64,000 nucleotides of DNA from Lantana camara (lineage: Eukaryota; Streptophyta; Magnoliopsida; Lamiales; Verbenaceae). The stretch covers positions 103,388,001 through 103,452,000 of the forward strand of contig CM074858.1 of the NCBI GenBank assembly GCA_037501455.1, written 5' to 3'. Of the stretch, positions 49,803-59,465 are shown in pieces. The notes below the pieces were generated by a model that saw only the letters and a program-made list of their open reading frames with translations, did no database searches and was not told the DNA's origin. The position numbers and the translations under genes are program-made. Positions within the stretch are counted from its first letter, which is position 1; each line of letters starts with the position of its first letter.

Positions 49803-50103
49803 AAATTTGAGAAATAGCATTGATTGATAGTTCTTCTACGCAACTTAATCAATATATAGTAAAAGATACCTTCTAACCCTAAGATTCTGTAAAGGAACTA
49901 AACAACGACAATTAAAGTTACCAAACTAACTAAACCACTAACAAGTAAATAAAGGTAACAACTTCTAACGCATGACATATGACTTCTGCCAACTAGGTGG
50001 TTTCGTAACTCGTCCACTTCTACGCACTTGAATAACACTACTGCCACCCGGCTCCTCATTTGGTTCGCCGTGCACTCCACCTTCACCATGCTCATCAATA
50101 TCA
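49803..50103 (-). repeat. 3' LTR of gypsy element 2, part after the insertion
   Basis: Close match to 51447-51745, for example GCATGACATATGACTTCTGC, CTCATTTGGTTCGCC and ACCTTCACCATGCTCAT. The rest of this LTR lies at 47221-47358 on the other side of element 1. Confidence 0.85.
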
Positions 50104-50423
50104 CCCGCCCTCCTCCCCTCCGAGAACCACCTTATCCTCAAGGTGAATAGTCAGGTAAAAACGATGCATATTGGCAGCCGGCTCCCACGTTTCATCATCA
50201 AGTGATCCATCCGACCAACTCAACAACCATTGCTCCTCCAAACTGCCATTTCGCAACACGTTGCGAACTTCGTGGACCTTGGTTGGCTGCGGGGGAACCT
50301 TACCAAGAAGAAAATCACCGACAGAGTGCTGTGCACCACATCGCCTACCACTCCTCTATACTTGCACAACAACGACACATAAAAAACCGGATGCACACAC
50401 GAAGACTCCGCCAGACAGAGCTT

Positions 50424-51391
50424 CTACGCAATCGGACCCACCTTCGCTAGGACTTCAAATGGTCTATAAAACCTCTTTGCAAGCCTCTGACTACGGCGAC
50501 GCACAATGGAATATTGGCGATAAGGCTGCAACTTTAATAACACCATCTCCCCAACCTCAAATTGGACATCGCAGCGCATAGCATCAGCCAACGCTTTCAT
50601 CCGAGATAGAGCCTCCAATAAATTTCTGCGCAAATCTCGAAGAAGAGCCTCTCACTCACCCAAAAATTCATCCACTGCGGGCACGTTGCTCTCACCATGC
50701 CGATACGAAATCAAATCAGGAGGAGGCCTACCATAAACCGCCTGAAAAGGAGTCATCCAAATACCCGAATGATAACTCGTATTCAAGGAATATTCAGCCC
50801 ACGGAAGCACTACCGTCCCATGATATGGCCGTTCATGGCAAAATACGCACAAATACTGTTCAAGTGTGTGATTCATGACCTCAGTTTGCCCATCCGTTTG
50901 AGGATGAAATGTCGAACTATGCTTGAGCATTGTACCGCTCAAATTATGAATTTCCCTCAAAAAACGAGCCGTGAACACGCATCACGACCTGATACAATCA
51001 AAGAAGGAATACCATGAAGATTAATGACCATGGCAGTGAATAAGTGCATCGTATGATGAGCATTAAAGTTCGTCGGAAGAGCACCAAAATGAGCATATTT
51101 AGTTAATCGACCCACTACCACCAAAATCACAATACATGCTTAAGACACCAGAAGACCCGTTATGAAATCCATACTCACACCCTCACAAACTCTAGTTGGA
51201 ACCGGCAGAGGCTGCAGCAACCCCGAAGGCAGAAGAGTGGAGAATTTAGTGGTCTGACATGGCAAACACGCAACAATGTGCTTGCTAATGTCCTCGCATA
51301 TATTTGGCCAATAAAACCCAGTCGCGAGCCTACGAAAAGTTCGATGCACACCCGTATGTCCCCCGGATAGAGAATCATGGTATTCGCGCAA
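50424..51391 (-). pseudogene. integrase and pol C-terminus, gypsy element 2
   Basis: Reading the minus strand: the integrase HHCC zinc-binding region (REYHDSLSGGHTGVHRTF, then ACLPCQ) at 51391-51250, the start of the catalytic core (SMDFITGLL) near 51170, the core motif STFHPQTDGQTEV near 50900 followed by WAEYSLNTSYHSG, and the C-terminal GEMVLLKLQPYRQ near 50550. The frame shifts between these blocks, so no intact protein exists. The gene family inserts retrotransposon cDNA into chromosomes. Confidence 0.85.
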
Positions 51392-51745
51392 GACCGACTG
51401 GTGCGAGGAAAATTTAGGGAAGAAGAGATATCAAAGAATTAGATTGAAAATTTGAGAAATATTATTGATTTATAGTTCTTCGTAACTTAAACAATATATA
51501 GTAAAAAATACCTTCTAATCCTAGGATTCTATAAAGGAACTAAACAATGACAATTGAAGTTACCAAACTAACTAAATCACTAATAAGGAAATAAAGGTAA
51601 CAACTTCTAACGCATGACATATGACTTCTGCCAACTAGGTGGTTTCGTAACTTGTCCACTTCTACGCACTTGAATAACACTACTGCCACCCGGCTCCTCA
51701 TTTGGTTCGCCATGCACTCCACCTTCACCATGCTCATCTACATCA
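51389..51745 (-). repeat. 5' LTR of gypsy element 2, truncated
   Basis: Matches the split 3' LTR but its inner end stops at about 51389, where integrase coding sequence begins directly. The part equal to 47221-47300 is missing. Confidence 0.82.
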
Positions 51746-51750
51746 GTAAT

Positions 51751-52135
51751 CCTTATGATAAAGTTTGTTGGTTCTCAAATCCAACAGCACTACTCTCTAG
51801 TCTACATGTAAGAACTAAGAAGTGAATCAAGACAACAAGTACATAATTCATATATAGGCACATTTGGAACATAGAATGAGTCGTCCATTTAGATCTTTGG
51901 TTTTGTGTATCTCTGATTAATTAGCTTTTACATCAGCTTTTGCTCAACACTCGCCTCAAGCATTTGGCTGTTCTTTGTTATATTACAAGCAAGCACAATG
52001 TTCAAACCAGTTTTCAAAACTAATCTGCGTGCAATATCTGTTCGAAATATCTGTAATGAATCTCAAGTAAATGTATCGAACTGGACCAGATTCTTTTAAA
52101 AATACTACCCCAACTTGTAATAAGGAGTTGTACAC
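51751..52135. other. spacer right of the gypsy elements
   Basis: No recognised gene. It may belong to the decayed NLR copy to its right, but its translation shows no motif I can name. Confidence 0.4.
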
Positions 52136-52139
52136 AAGA

Positions 52140-52390
52140 AGGTCAAACACTAGGGTATGGTGTGAAATCCTTTATTACCATCCCCAACTTGTAGTAAGGA
52201 ATTGTGCACAAGTAGGTCAAAATATTTATCGTCCAGAGTCTCCATATCATCACTTTGGACAAATCCTTCTACCATCCGAAGGTGAATCAAATGCAACCAC
52301 TTCCGGCCCAGTTGAGTTTCAGCTCTCATTTCTTCAATACTTTTAATGTTCATGTGCCTCAAGTTTATCAGCTTCGTTAATTTCATTTAA
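52140..52390 (-). pseudogene. CC-NLR disease-resistance gene fragment
   Basis: The minus strand reads KLTKLINLRHMNIKSIEEM (a leucine-rich-repeat type segment), then WLHLIHLRMVEGFVQ and DKYFDLLVHNSLLQV. The last two match the end of the NB-ARC winged-helix region (LIRLWIAEGFV, YFNDLLSRSLLQ) of plant NLRs. The LRR-like piece lies before the NB-ARC piece, the reverse of the normal order, so this is a rearranged scrap. Confidence 0.55.
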
Positions 52391-52430
52391 ATTTCATTGT
52401 GTATAGCGTTATTTTCATTTAAATTTCTTT

Positions 52431-52777
52431 TTTGGCCAAAAAATTTTAAAATGTTATAATTTAAGCTCCATGATTAATTTTATTGACGAAAAAACATGAG
52501 TGCCTGGCGTGCATTATTAGTGGAGCTTACTATTTGTGTTTAGACGAAAAGTTACCAATTCTGACCATATTTGGAGAAAAAATTACTTGGATTAACTTGT
52601 ACATTACTGACTAGTATACAAATAACTTTTTCTCCAAATATGTTTAAAATTAGTTGCATATCGTCTAAAACGCAGAGAGTCCTACTAACAATACATGTGC
52701 AGTATACATGTTTTTTCTTCCGAAAAATTAACAATAGATCTTCAATTTACTACGTTTTTAAAAGTTAGTGACTAAAA
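52431..52777. mobile_element. ~345-bp foldback element
   Basis: The two halves are imperfect inverted copies over about 150 bp per arm: GAAAAAACATG (left) answers CATGTTTTTTC (right), CATATTTGGAGAAAAA answers TTTTTCTCCAAATATG, and TTTAGACGA answers TCGTCTAAA. No coding capacity. The termini are drifted and no target duplication was established. Confidence 0.65.
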
Positions 52778-52849
52778 GGTTTAGTGAGCATAACGATGCA
52801 CGCAATGCAATACTTTTTACCATGTGGGACTAAAATCTTCATCATGTGA

Positions 52850-52912
52850 TTTAGCATTGATTTTTTAAAATACCCTATTAGGCATATGCCCTAATTGAAC
52901 TTTGACTTGTTT
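52850..52912 (-). repeat. scrap of AAP intron 1
   Basis: Matches 57825-57880 and 62980-63030, which is intron 1 of the AAP gene and of its broken copy, with the shared core GGCATATGCCCTAATTGAAC. It shows that AAP-derived DNA reaches this far left. Confidence 0.6.
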
Positions 52913-52914
52913 TT

Positions 52915-53700
52915 ATAGAAAAACTAGAATACTGCATGCGAGATTGAAATTCATAAGAACAATATAAAAAAATAAAAAATAATTATACTTTCTATTAAAA
53001 ATGAAGCAAAAAGAACTCAACAATCATGAGAACAAGACTTCTTTTATTAAAAGTTGAACGTGTTCGATTTTTGAGTGTGTATTGAAAAATAAGAATTTTG
53101 CATGTTAGATTGAAAATTGATAATCAATAACAATATATAAATACCAACCCTTTGTGCAACCATAAGAAAAACTAAAAATTTGCAGTACATTCGATTGAAA
53201 TTCATAATAATAATATGGAAAAATCATCGATAAAAATTCTTCAGTGAGTTTAATTTTTGAGTGTTCATAAAAAAATTAGAATTTTGGACGCTCACTAAAA
53301 TTCATAAGAAAAATATAAAAAAAAATAAATAAGAAGTATGTTTCCCATTAATTATGAAGCAAATAACCTCAACAATAGTGAAAAATAAGAAGTATGTATT
53401 GAAAAATAAGAATTTTGCACGTTAGATTGAAAATTGATAATTAATAACAATATAGAAATACCAACCCTTTGTACAACAAAAAGAAAAACTAAAAATTTGC
53501 AGTACTTTCGATTGAAATTCATAATAATAATATGGAAAAATCAACGATAAAGATTCTTAAATGAATTTAATTTTTGAGTGTTCATAAAAAAATTAGAATT
53601 TTGCACGCTCACTAAAATTCATAAGAAAAATATATAAAAAATAAATAAATAAGAAATATGTTTCCCATTAATTATGAAGCAAAAAACCTCAACAATAGTG
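52915..53700. repeat. satellite-like ~350-bp repeat, block 7
   Basis: Diverged units containing GAGAATACTGCATG-like or TTTTGCACGTTAGATTG segments and TTTCCCATTAATTATGAAGC. The tract 53085-53370 is repeated at 53395-53690. Confidence 0.7.
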
Positions 53701-53739
53701 AGAAGAAGCTTTAAGCTTTGACTTACCCTCCATCTTCAG

Positions 53740-54197
53740 AAACAGAATCTTGCATCCATATACGCAACTCGAAAATGTGCTCAGAGATCAAAACCTTTAG
53801 AAGGAATTAGTGTTAAGAAGCTGAAGGAGGAGTATCTCGACTACGATGATGATTATGCGATTACCAAACCTTGTTTCAAGAAAATCCATTTTTGTGAGAC
53901 CAAGATGTCAGCAAAATGGCTTTCAGTCCTAGAAAACTGAATTTTGCATCCATATGCAGCATTCGAAAATGTGCTCGGAGATCTAAACCTTCAAAAGGAA
54001 TTACTGTCAAGAAGCTGAAGGAGGAGCCTGGCGACTACGATGATGATGGTACGATTACCAAACCTTGTTTCAAGAAAATTCATTTTGTAAGAGCAGCGGT
54101 TGGACGTGATTGGGAGCATACTTTTTCAGGGTGTTTTTGTCAAATTAGGTCCTTAGTTTTTGCTACAAGTCAAAAGATGCTATCAGACCATGTTTAA
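53740..54197 (+). other. duplicated coding-like module of unknown origin, pair 1
   Basis: Two tandem copies (about 53740-53915 and 53930-54110) read LNFASICSIRKCARRSKPSK, GITVKKLKEEPGDYDDDG and TITKPCFKKIHF in the second copy, with the same residues and few changes in the first. The first copy ends in a stop. A second pair lies at 57110-57480. I do not recognise the family. Conservation of the amino-acid pattern between copies may only reflect recent duplication. Confidence 0.4.
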
Positions 54198-54329
54198 AAC
54201 AGATTAAATATTTCAAATTTCTTATCAAAACATGTTCAGAGCTCCATTTGATTCTAGTCCAAATTTTTTATTAAAACACATTCAGAGCTCCATTTGATTC
54301 TAATCCAGAATGAAGCAGCACAACAACTC

Positions 54330-56288
54330 CTAAGATCTCTGCCTCCCCGGACTTTTATTCCCACCTTTCAGAAGTAATCCATTAGGATTATGTTTCAAGA
54401 CTATAGTCACAAAGACCTCCTGCGAACCGACCATCGACCCAATTAGAATTTCACTGCCGATACGTAGTTTCTGAGCTGCGATGAAATTGTTCCAACCCTT
54501 TGAAAATCGAGTGTTAAAAAAATGATCAGAAACCTTGCTTTTTTTCAAACCAACTCGGTATTTAGCCCAGCTTGGATCAAGCAATGTTGTTTTTGTCTTC
54601 TTCGCTAATCCAGCCATCACAACAAAGTACTTTGGAATGTTCACATAAAATTTATAGTAGGCCTTCAGCTTGAGTACAAATTTTGGATTTGCTATGTTTA
54701 CCGTGTTTCCATATGGGTCAAATACGTTTTCTGTCCAAATTGGTCCAGGCATCTTCATGGAGTAAATGGTAACATCTTTAATATTTTTGTGATCGTCTAT
54801 CATCTCAAGTATAGACCGATCACCATGAATTTGCTTCAAAGCCCGCTGAATAGTCGACATATAGTAGAAGTAATCATGCCCAAAGTCAACTTTAAAATAA
54901 TGCCCTGCATACATGTTATATGCATTTCTCAGTTGAATTCCTAAAAACATATTGAGATCCTGTCCAAAGGAAAATTCTCGCCCATTAACGTATTGCAACC
55001 CTTTGTCTTTGACTTCTTTAAAGTCTCCACCAATCCACAGGTGTACATCATGTCTACTCACAGCATTCTCATGCTTCTCATCAGTCTCATCAGACTTCTC
55101 TTCATTTTCATGAGACGCAACTTGAGATATGGATATTTTCCTCCCCTCGTGATCAGGATTGACAGAAATAGTTGAATTCGGAACATTTTCATGCTTCTCC
55201 TCAGGCTTTTCTTGATTTTCTTGAGACATAACTTGAGATGTCGATATTTTCCTCCCCTCGTGATCAGGATTCACAGAAGTAGTTGAATTCGGAACTGTTG
55301 TTAATACTTCAATACCAACATTTGCATCCAATAAATTTAGCAGATTACTTGTCTCTTTCTTTGCTAAATCTGTATCAGCATGATCTAAATCTTTGCCATT
55401 TGCATGGTTTTCTTCAGATTTATGAGAGGGCTTAATGTCTTCAATTTTTCTAGCATGCTCCATGTCCATTGTATCCCCATCAGAATTCATTGAACCACTA
55501 ACATCCATCAACTTGGTAGGATCTGGTACTTTAATAGAAGCCCTCCTTGAATGTTCACTTGGAACATCTGGGATCTCAGAATTCACAACTTCCTTTCTCT
55601 TTGTCTTGTACACTAAAAGGCTTTCAGAATTCACAACTTTGAGATTCACAACTTTCTCTCCCTTGGACACTCAATGGCTTTCAGAATCCACAACAGGTAT
55701 CTCAGAATACACAACTTCCTTCATCATACCTGATATTTCAACGGCTGTCTCAGGCATAGGTTTCCCTTGTTGCCCGTCCAGAACTGTAGCACCTACAATA
55801 TTTTTTTCAATAACAACTTGAGCCAAGGATATCGGGAGGGCTTGAATATGGTTTTCACTGGGCAATAAAATTTTGGAATTATCATCGACATTCATGGTGT
55901 CCATCTTTACAGCATTGCTTGTGCCAAGACCAGAGGGATTTTGGCTTACCTCATGATCAATCGGAGTGCCTGAAGTATCAACCGAAAGAAACCAATACCC
56001 TTTTATATGGTGAAAGGCTCTCGAAACAAGCAGAACGTCCGACAAATGATAAAAGATTCCTCTATGTTTTAACTTCAGAGAATGTATTCTTACCTCCCGA
56101 ATGTTCGGAAAGCACTGCATATGCTCCAAAGCCAACTTTTTTGTCAAATCCCTGACTGTATCAAAGTTGCAGATAGGCATGAGGAGGTTGGTGCCGTGGC
56201 TTGTGTCGATGAACACGATGTTGTACTCCGGAGTCGCCGCTGCTACAGCAGTGGAATGGGCATCCGAATCACCATTTTCTTTCGCCAT
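54330..56288 (-). CDS. B3-domain protein, in-frame TGA or 117-bp intron
   Basis: Start ATG at 56288 (MAKENGDSDAHSTAVAAATP). One long frame runs to 54330 with a single TGA at 55673-55671. A GT-AG intron, 55729-55613 (CAG/GTATGATG ... CCTTTTAG/TG), is 117 bp, keeps phase and removes the TGA, giving about 613 residues; without it the gene is a pseudogene. The N-terminus (about residues 20-110, YNIVFIDTSHGTNLLMPICN ...) is not recognised. The middle has two tandem ~40-residue repeats (VNPDHEGRKIS, SQEN/HENEEK). A segment VHLWIGGDFKEV ... GLQYVNGREF resembles the PB1-like domain of plant transposase-related proteins. The C-terminus (IPKYFVVMAGLAKKTKTTLL ... FSKGWNNFIAAQKLRIGSEI) matches a plant B3 DNA-binding fold. 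A nuclear DNA-binding role is inferred from B3 only. Confidence 0.6.
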
Positions 56289-56389
56289 TGATGATCCGAG
56301 GAAGCTGGGCCAATTAGGGTTTTGGGGGTTTGGGGAGTAGGTACGAGTTTTTTGGGATTTTCGGATTAGGTGGACAGAAATTTTTTTCC

Positions 56390-56545
56390 GGATAATATTT
56401 TGTACCAAAATTGCAAAATGGCCCGAGTTGGTATACCATTTTTGTAATTTTCCCAAACAATATATGCAAAATCACACTTGTATGTATTAGCTAATAATGT
56501 GAAGCTTTGAAATGTTTTGGCACTTGCCAAAAAAAGAGAGAAGCA
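56390..56545 (-). repeat. AAP 5'-end scrap with short foldback remnant
   Basis: 56457-56545 matches the AAP leader region at 58145-58270 (TATGCAAAATCACACTTGTA, GTGAAGCTTTGAAATGT). 56395-56455 resembles the ends of the foldback at 61072 (AAAATTGCAAAATGG, GGTATACCA), with the interior lost. Confidence 0.55.
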
Positions 56546-57060
56546 AAACACTCGAAATATAGAAAAATTATCAAAAGGTTCTTAAATGGGTTTGATTTTT
56601 GAGTTTTCATAGAAAAACTAAAATAGTGCACGCTTGATTGAAATTCATAAGAATAATATAAAAAAGTAAACAATAATTATGCTTTCTATTAAAAATGAAG
56701 CAAAAAAACCTCAACAATCATGAGAACAAGACTTCTTTTATTAATGGTTGAACGAGTTTGATTTTTGAATGGTTATTGAAAAAATAAGAATTTCGCACTT
56801 TAGATTGAAAATTGATAATAACAACATCGAAATACCAACCCTTTGTACAACAATAAGAAGAACTAAAAATTTGCAGTACTTTCAATTGAAATTCATAATA
56901 ATAATATGGAAAAATCATCAATAAAGATTCTTAAATGAGTTTAATTTGTAGTGTTTATAGAAAAATTAGAATTTTGCACGCTCAGCTAAAATTCATAAGA
57001 AAAATAAAAAAAAATAATAATAAGTATGTTTCCCATTAATTATGAAGCAAAAAACCTCAA
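56546..57060. repeat. satellite-like ~350-bp repeat, block 8
   Basis: Parallel to block 7 at a distance of about 3.37 kb. 52915-54180 and 56600-57560 are paralogous segments on either side of the B3 gene. Confidence 0.7.
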
Positions 57061-57109
57061 CAATAGTGAAAAGAAGCTTTAAGCTTTGACATGGCCCTCC
57101 ATCTTCAGA

Positions 57110-57480
57110 AACAAAATCTTGCATCCATATACTCTACTAAAAAATGTGCTCGTAATCAAAAACTTTAGAAGGATTTACTGTCAAGAAGCTGAAGGAGGAG
57201 TATCGCGACTACAATGATGATTGTGTGATTACCAAACCTTATTTCAAGAAGATCCATTTTTGTGAGACCAACTAAGATGTCAGCAGAATGGCCTTCCGTC
57301 CTTGGAAACTGAATCTTGCATCCATATGTGGTACTCGAAAATGTGCTCGGAGATCTAAACCTTCCGAAGGAATTACTATTAAGAGGCTGAAAAATGAGCA
57401 TGGCGACTACGATGATAATGGTGCGATTACCAAACCTTGTCTCAAGAAAATTCGTTTGTGTGAGAGCAGCGGTTGGATGT
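57110..57480 (+). other. duplicated coding-like module of unknown origin, pair 2
   Basis: Two copies, about 57110-57285 and 57300-57480. The second reads LNLASICGTRKCARRSKPSE, then GITIKRLKNEHGDYDDNG. It is followed, as at 54110, by GGGAGCATGCCTTTTCAGGG and a shared tail to about 57560. Confidence 0.4.
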
Positions 57481-57589
57481 GATTGGGAGCATGCCTTTTC
57501 AGGGGTATTTTTGTCAAATTAGGTCCTTAGTTTTTGCTACAAGCCAAAAGATGCAATCAGACCAAGACATTTTATTTTTTTTGTATCAG

Positions 57590-58124
57590 GGCAAGCCTAG
57601 AAAGCAAGGATGTGCAGCTCCCTAAAAAGCAAGAACCCACAACCCTTATACCAATCACTGCTGTTATTGTATGTTTGCTCGCAGTCCAAATGTTCCCTAA
57701 TACACATGCAATAAAATTGTTACAAAAGACGTAACTGTGATAGATAACAATCATATGACAAATGTATTATTTTTGTAAAATATATGTAAGCGATAAGTTA
57801 AATGAAAAATCTTCGTCATGCGATTTAGCCTTGATTTGTCAAAATACCCTATTAGTCATATGCCCTAATTGAACTTTGACTTGTTACTCAGTGCATGTTG
57901 ATGTCATCATTTCATTTTATGATATCATCATGAGTTACAATTCAGTTGTCATGTCATCAACTAAAAGCAGTTAAACTTAACATTGCGGTTGGATATGAAA
58001 CAATAATTGGTTTTTTGCATACGACATTGACGTCTTTGGGGTTAAAATTCTACGGTATGTTGACAGAGATGTCAAACACTTGGCCGCTGTGGTGGTGGTC
58101 ACTGGTGACGGTGCTCTCACCCGT
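57590..58124 (-). pseudogene. AAP pseudogene, exons 1 and 2 of the broken paralogue
   Basis: Exon 1 (58124-57998) matches the intact AAP exon 1 (63295-63169), but the start codon is ACG instead of ATG and a Gln codon has become TAG at 58052-58050. Intron 1 (to 57697) is also homologous, including GGCATATGCC-type sequence near 57860. Exon 2 (57696 to about 57590) keeps the acceptor TTAG and GNIWTASKHTITAVIG, then degenerates with stops. Exons 3-5 are not found. Orientation and order fit with the 3' fragment at 30339-30565 as one gene split by about 27 kb. Confidence 0.85.
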
Positions 58125-58269
58125 CTTCAAGTTCAACCAAACTAAATATGCAAAATCACACTTGTATGTATTAGCTAATTATAATGTGAAGCTTTTTTTT
58201 TTTTGGTCACTTAACAATGTGAAGCTTTGAAATGTCTTGGCACTTGCAACAAAAATGAGAAGCAAAACA

Positions 58270-58800
58270 CTCAAATGTGTAACAGTATAGAAAAATAATT
58301 GGCAACGGTTTTTAAATGAGTTTGATTTTTGAGTTTTTATAGAAAAACTAGAATATTGCACGCTTGATTGAAATTTATAAGAACAATATAAAAAAAAAAA
58401 TTTATGTTTTCAATTAAACATGAAGCAAAACAACCTCAACAATCATGAAAAGAAGGCTTTTTTTTTTTATTATTATTAAAGGTTTTTGAATGAGTTTGAT
58501 GTTTCAATGTTTATTGAAAAGTAAGAATTTTGCACCTTAGATTGAAAATAGACAAGAACAACATAGAAAAACCACCCCTTTGTACAAAAATAAGAAAATA
58601 TAAAAAATTTACAGTACTTTCCATTGAAATTCACAATAATGATATGGAAAAATAATCAGTAAAAGTTTTTGATGATTTTTGATTGTTCATAGAGAAATTA
58701 GAATTTTGCACGTTCAACTAAATCATAAGAACAATATAGAAAAATTAACGATAAGTATGTTTCCCGTTAATCCTGAAGCAAAAAAACCTCAATAATGGTG
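58270..58800. repeat. satellite-like ~350-bp repeat, block 9
   Basis: Begins directly upstream of the leader of the broken AAP copy and ends before the 3' flank of the intact AAP. The units are diverged (GTTTGATTTTTGAG, ATTTTGCACCTTAGATTG, TTTCCCGTTAATCC). Confidence 0.7.
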
Positions 58801-59465
58801 AGAAGAAGCTTTAAGCTACCTTTGACTTCAAAATTTTGTTTTCTAAAAAAAGAATCAGCAAGAAATAAGAAAGAAAGCTTTACCACTTAATAAAAAATAA
58901 ATATATTTAAGAATTTAATTTGCAGCGAAAATAACAGATCCCTTTAAAATGACTAACCAATGCAAGGTGTATATTGTATAATGATTAAAGTTTGTACTAG
59001 GATTTTCCTCTCATTGTTAGAAAACAGACGGTTAGATGTAGAAAGGGAACTTTCTAAAGAGATTTGAGAAGAAAGCGTGAAAATATTTTCGTCATTTAAA
59101 TCAAATTAAACACATTATTGATTATTAGAAAACGCACTTTTCTTTTATCAATATTTTAAGTGACCATATTATTAAACATTAGTGATGGATTAGTGATAAT
59201 ACTTATTATAATACCAAACAAGAATTAAACAAAACAGTTTTGGAAGATCAAACTCAACTCACCAAGAGAAATACAAGAAACAAAAGAAAGGTCATGTTTT
59301 TCTTCTCCACCCCAACAAGCCTTTTTCCGAATGTAGCTACACATGACATGATCAAACAAAAAGCAAACACAAATAGCAAATAATACTCACAATAAACACC
59401 AACCAACAACATAATAAACATATCCCATGCATATGCATGCACATTATATTCCATGCAATTAACCC
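58801..59465 (-). other. 3' UTR and downstream flank of AAP
   Basis: No coding sequence. Its counterpart near the broken copy is at 28851-30338; the last 180 bases are the most similar part and should be the 3' UTR. Confidence 0.55.

Larger units (their letters stand above)
47221..51745 (-). mobile_element. Ty3/gypsy retrotransposon 2 (outer, internally deleted)
   Basis: Flanked by GTAAT on both sides (47216-47220 and 51746-51750), a perfect 5-bp target duplication. It lies on the minus strand. The 3' LTR is 50103 down to 47221, interrupted by element 1. The 5' LTR is 51745 down to about 51389, truncated at its inner end. A purine-rich tract (minus-strand GGAGGGGAGGAGGGCGGG) abuts the 3' LTR at 50104-50121. 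Inside, only the integrase region and pol C-terminus remain; gag, protease, RT and RNase H are gone in a deletion that also took about 80 bp of the 5' LTR. Confidence 0.88.

Noticed and set aside
47221..51745. Integrated pararetrovirus
   Set aside because: LTR pairs, 5-bp target duplications, primer site, polypurine tract and an integrase all fit Ty3/gypsy; no movement or coat protein motif is visible.
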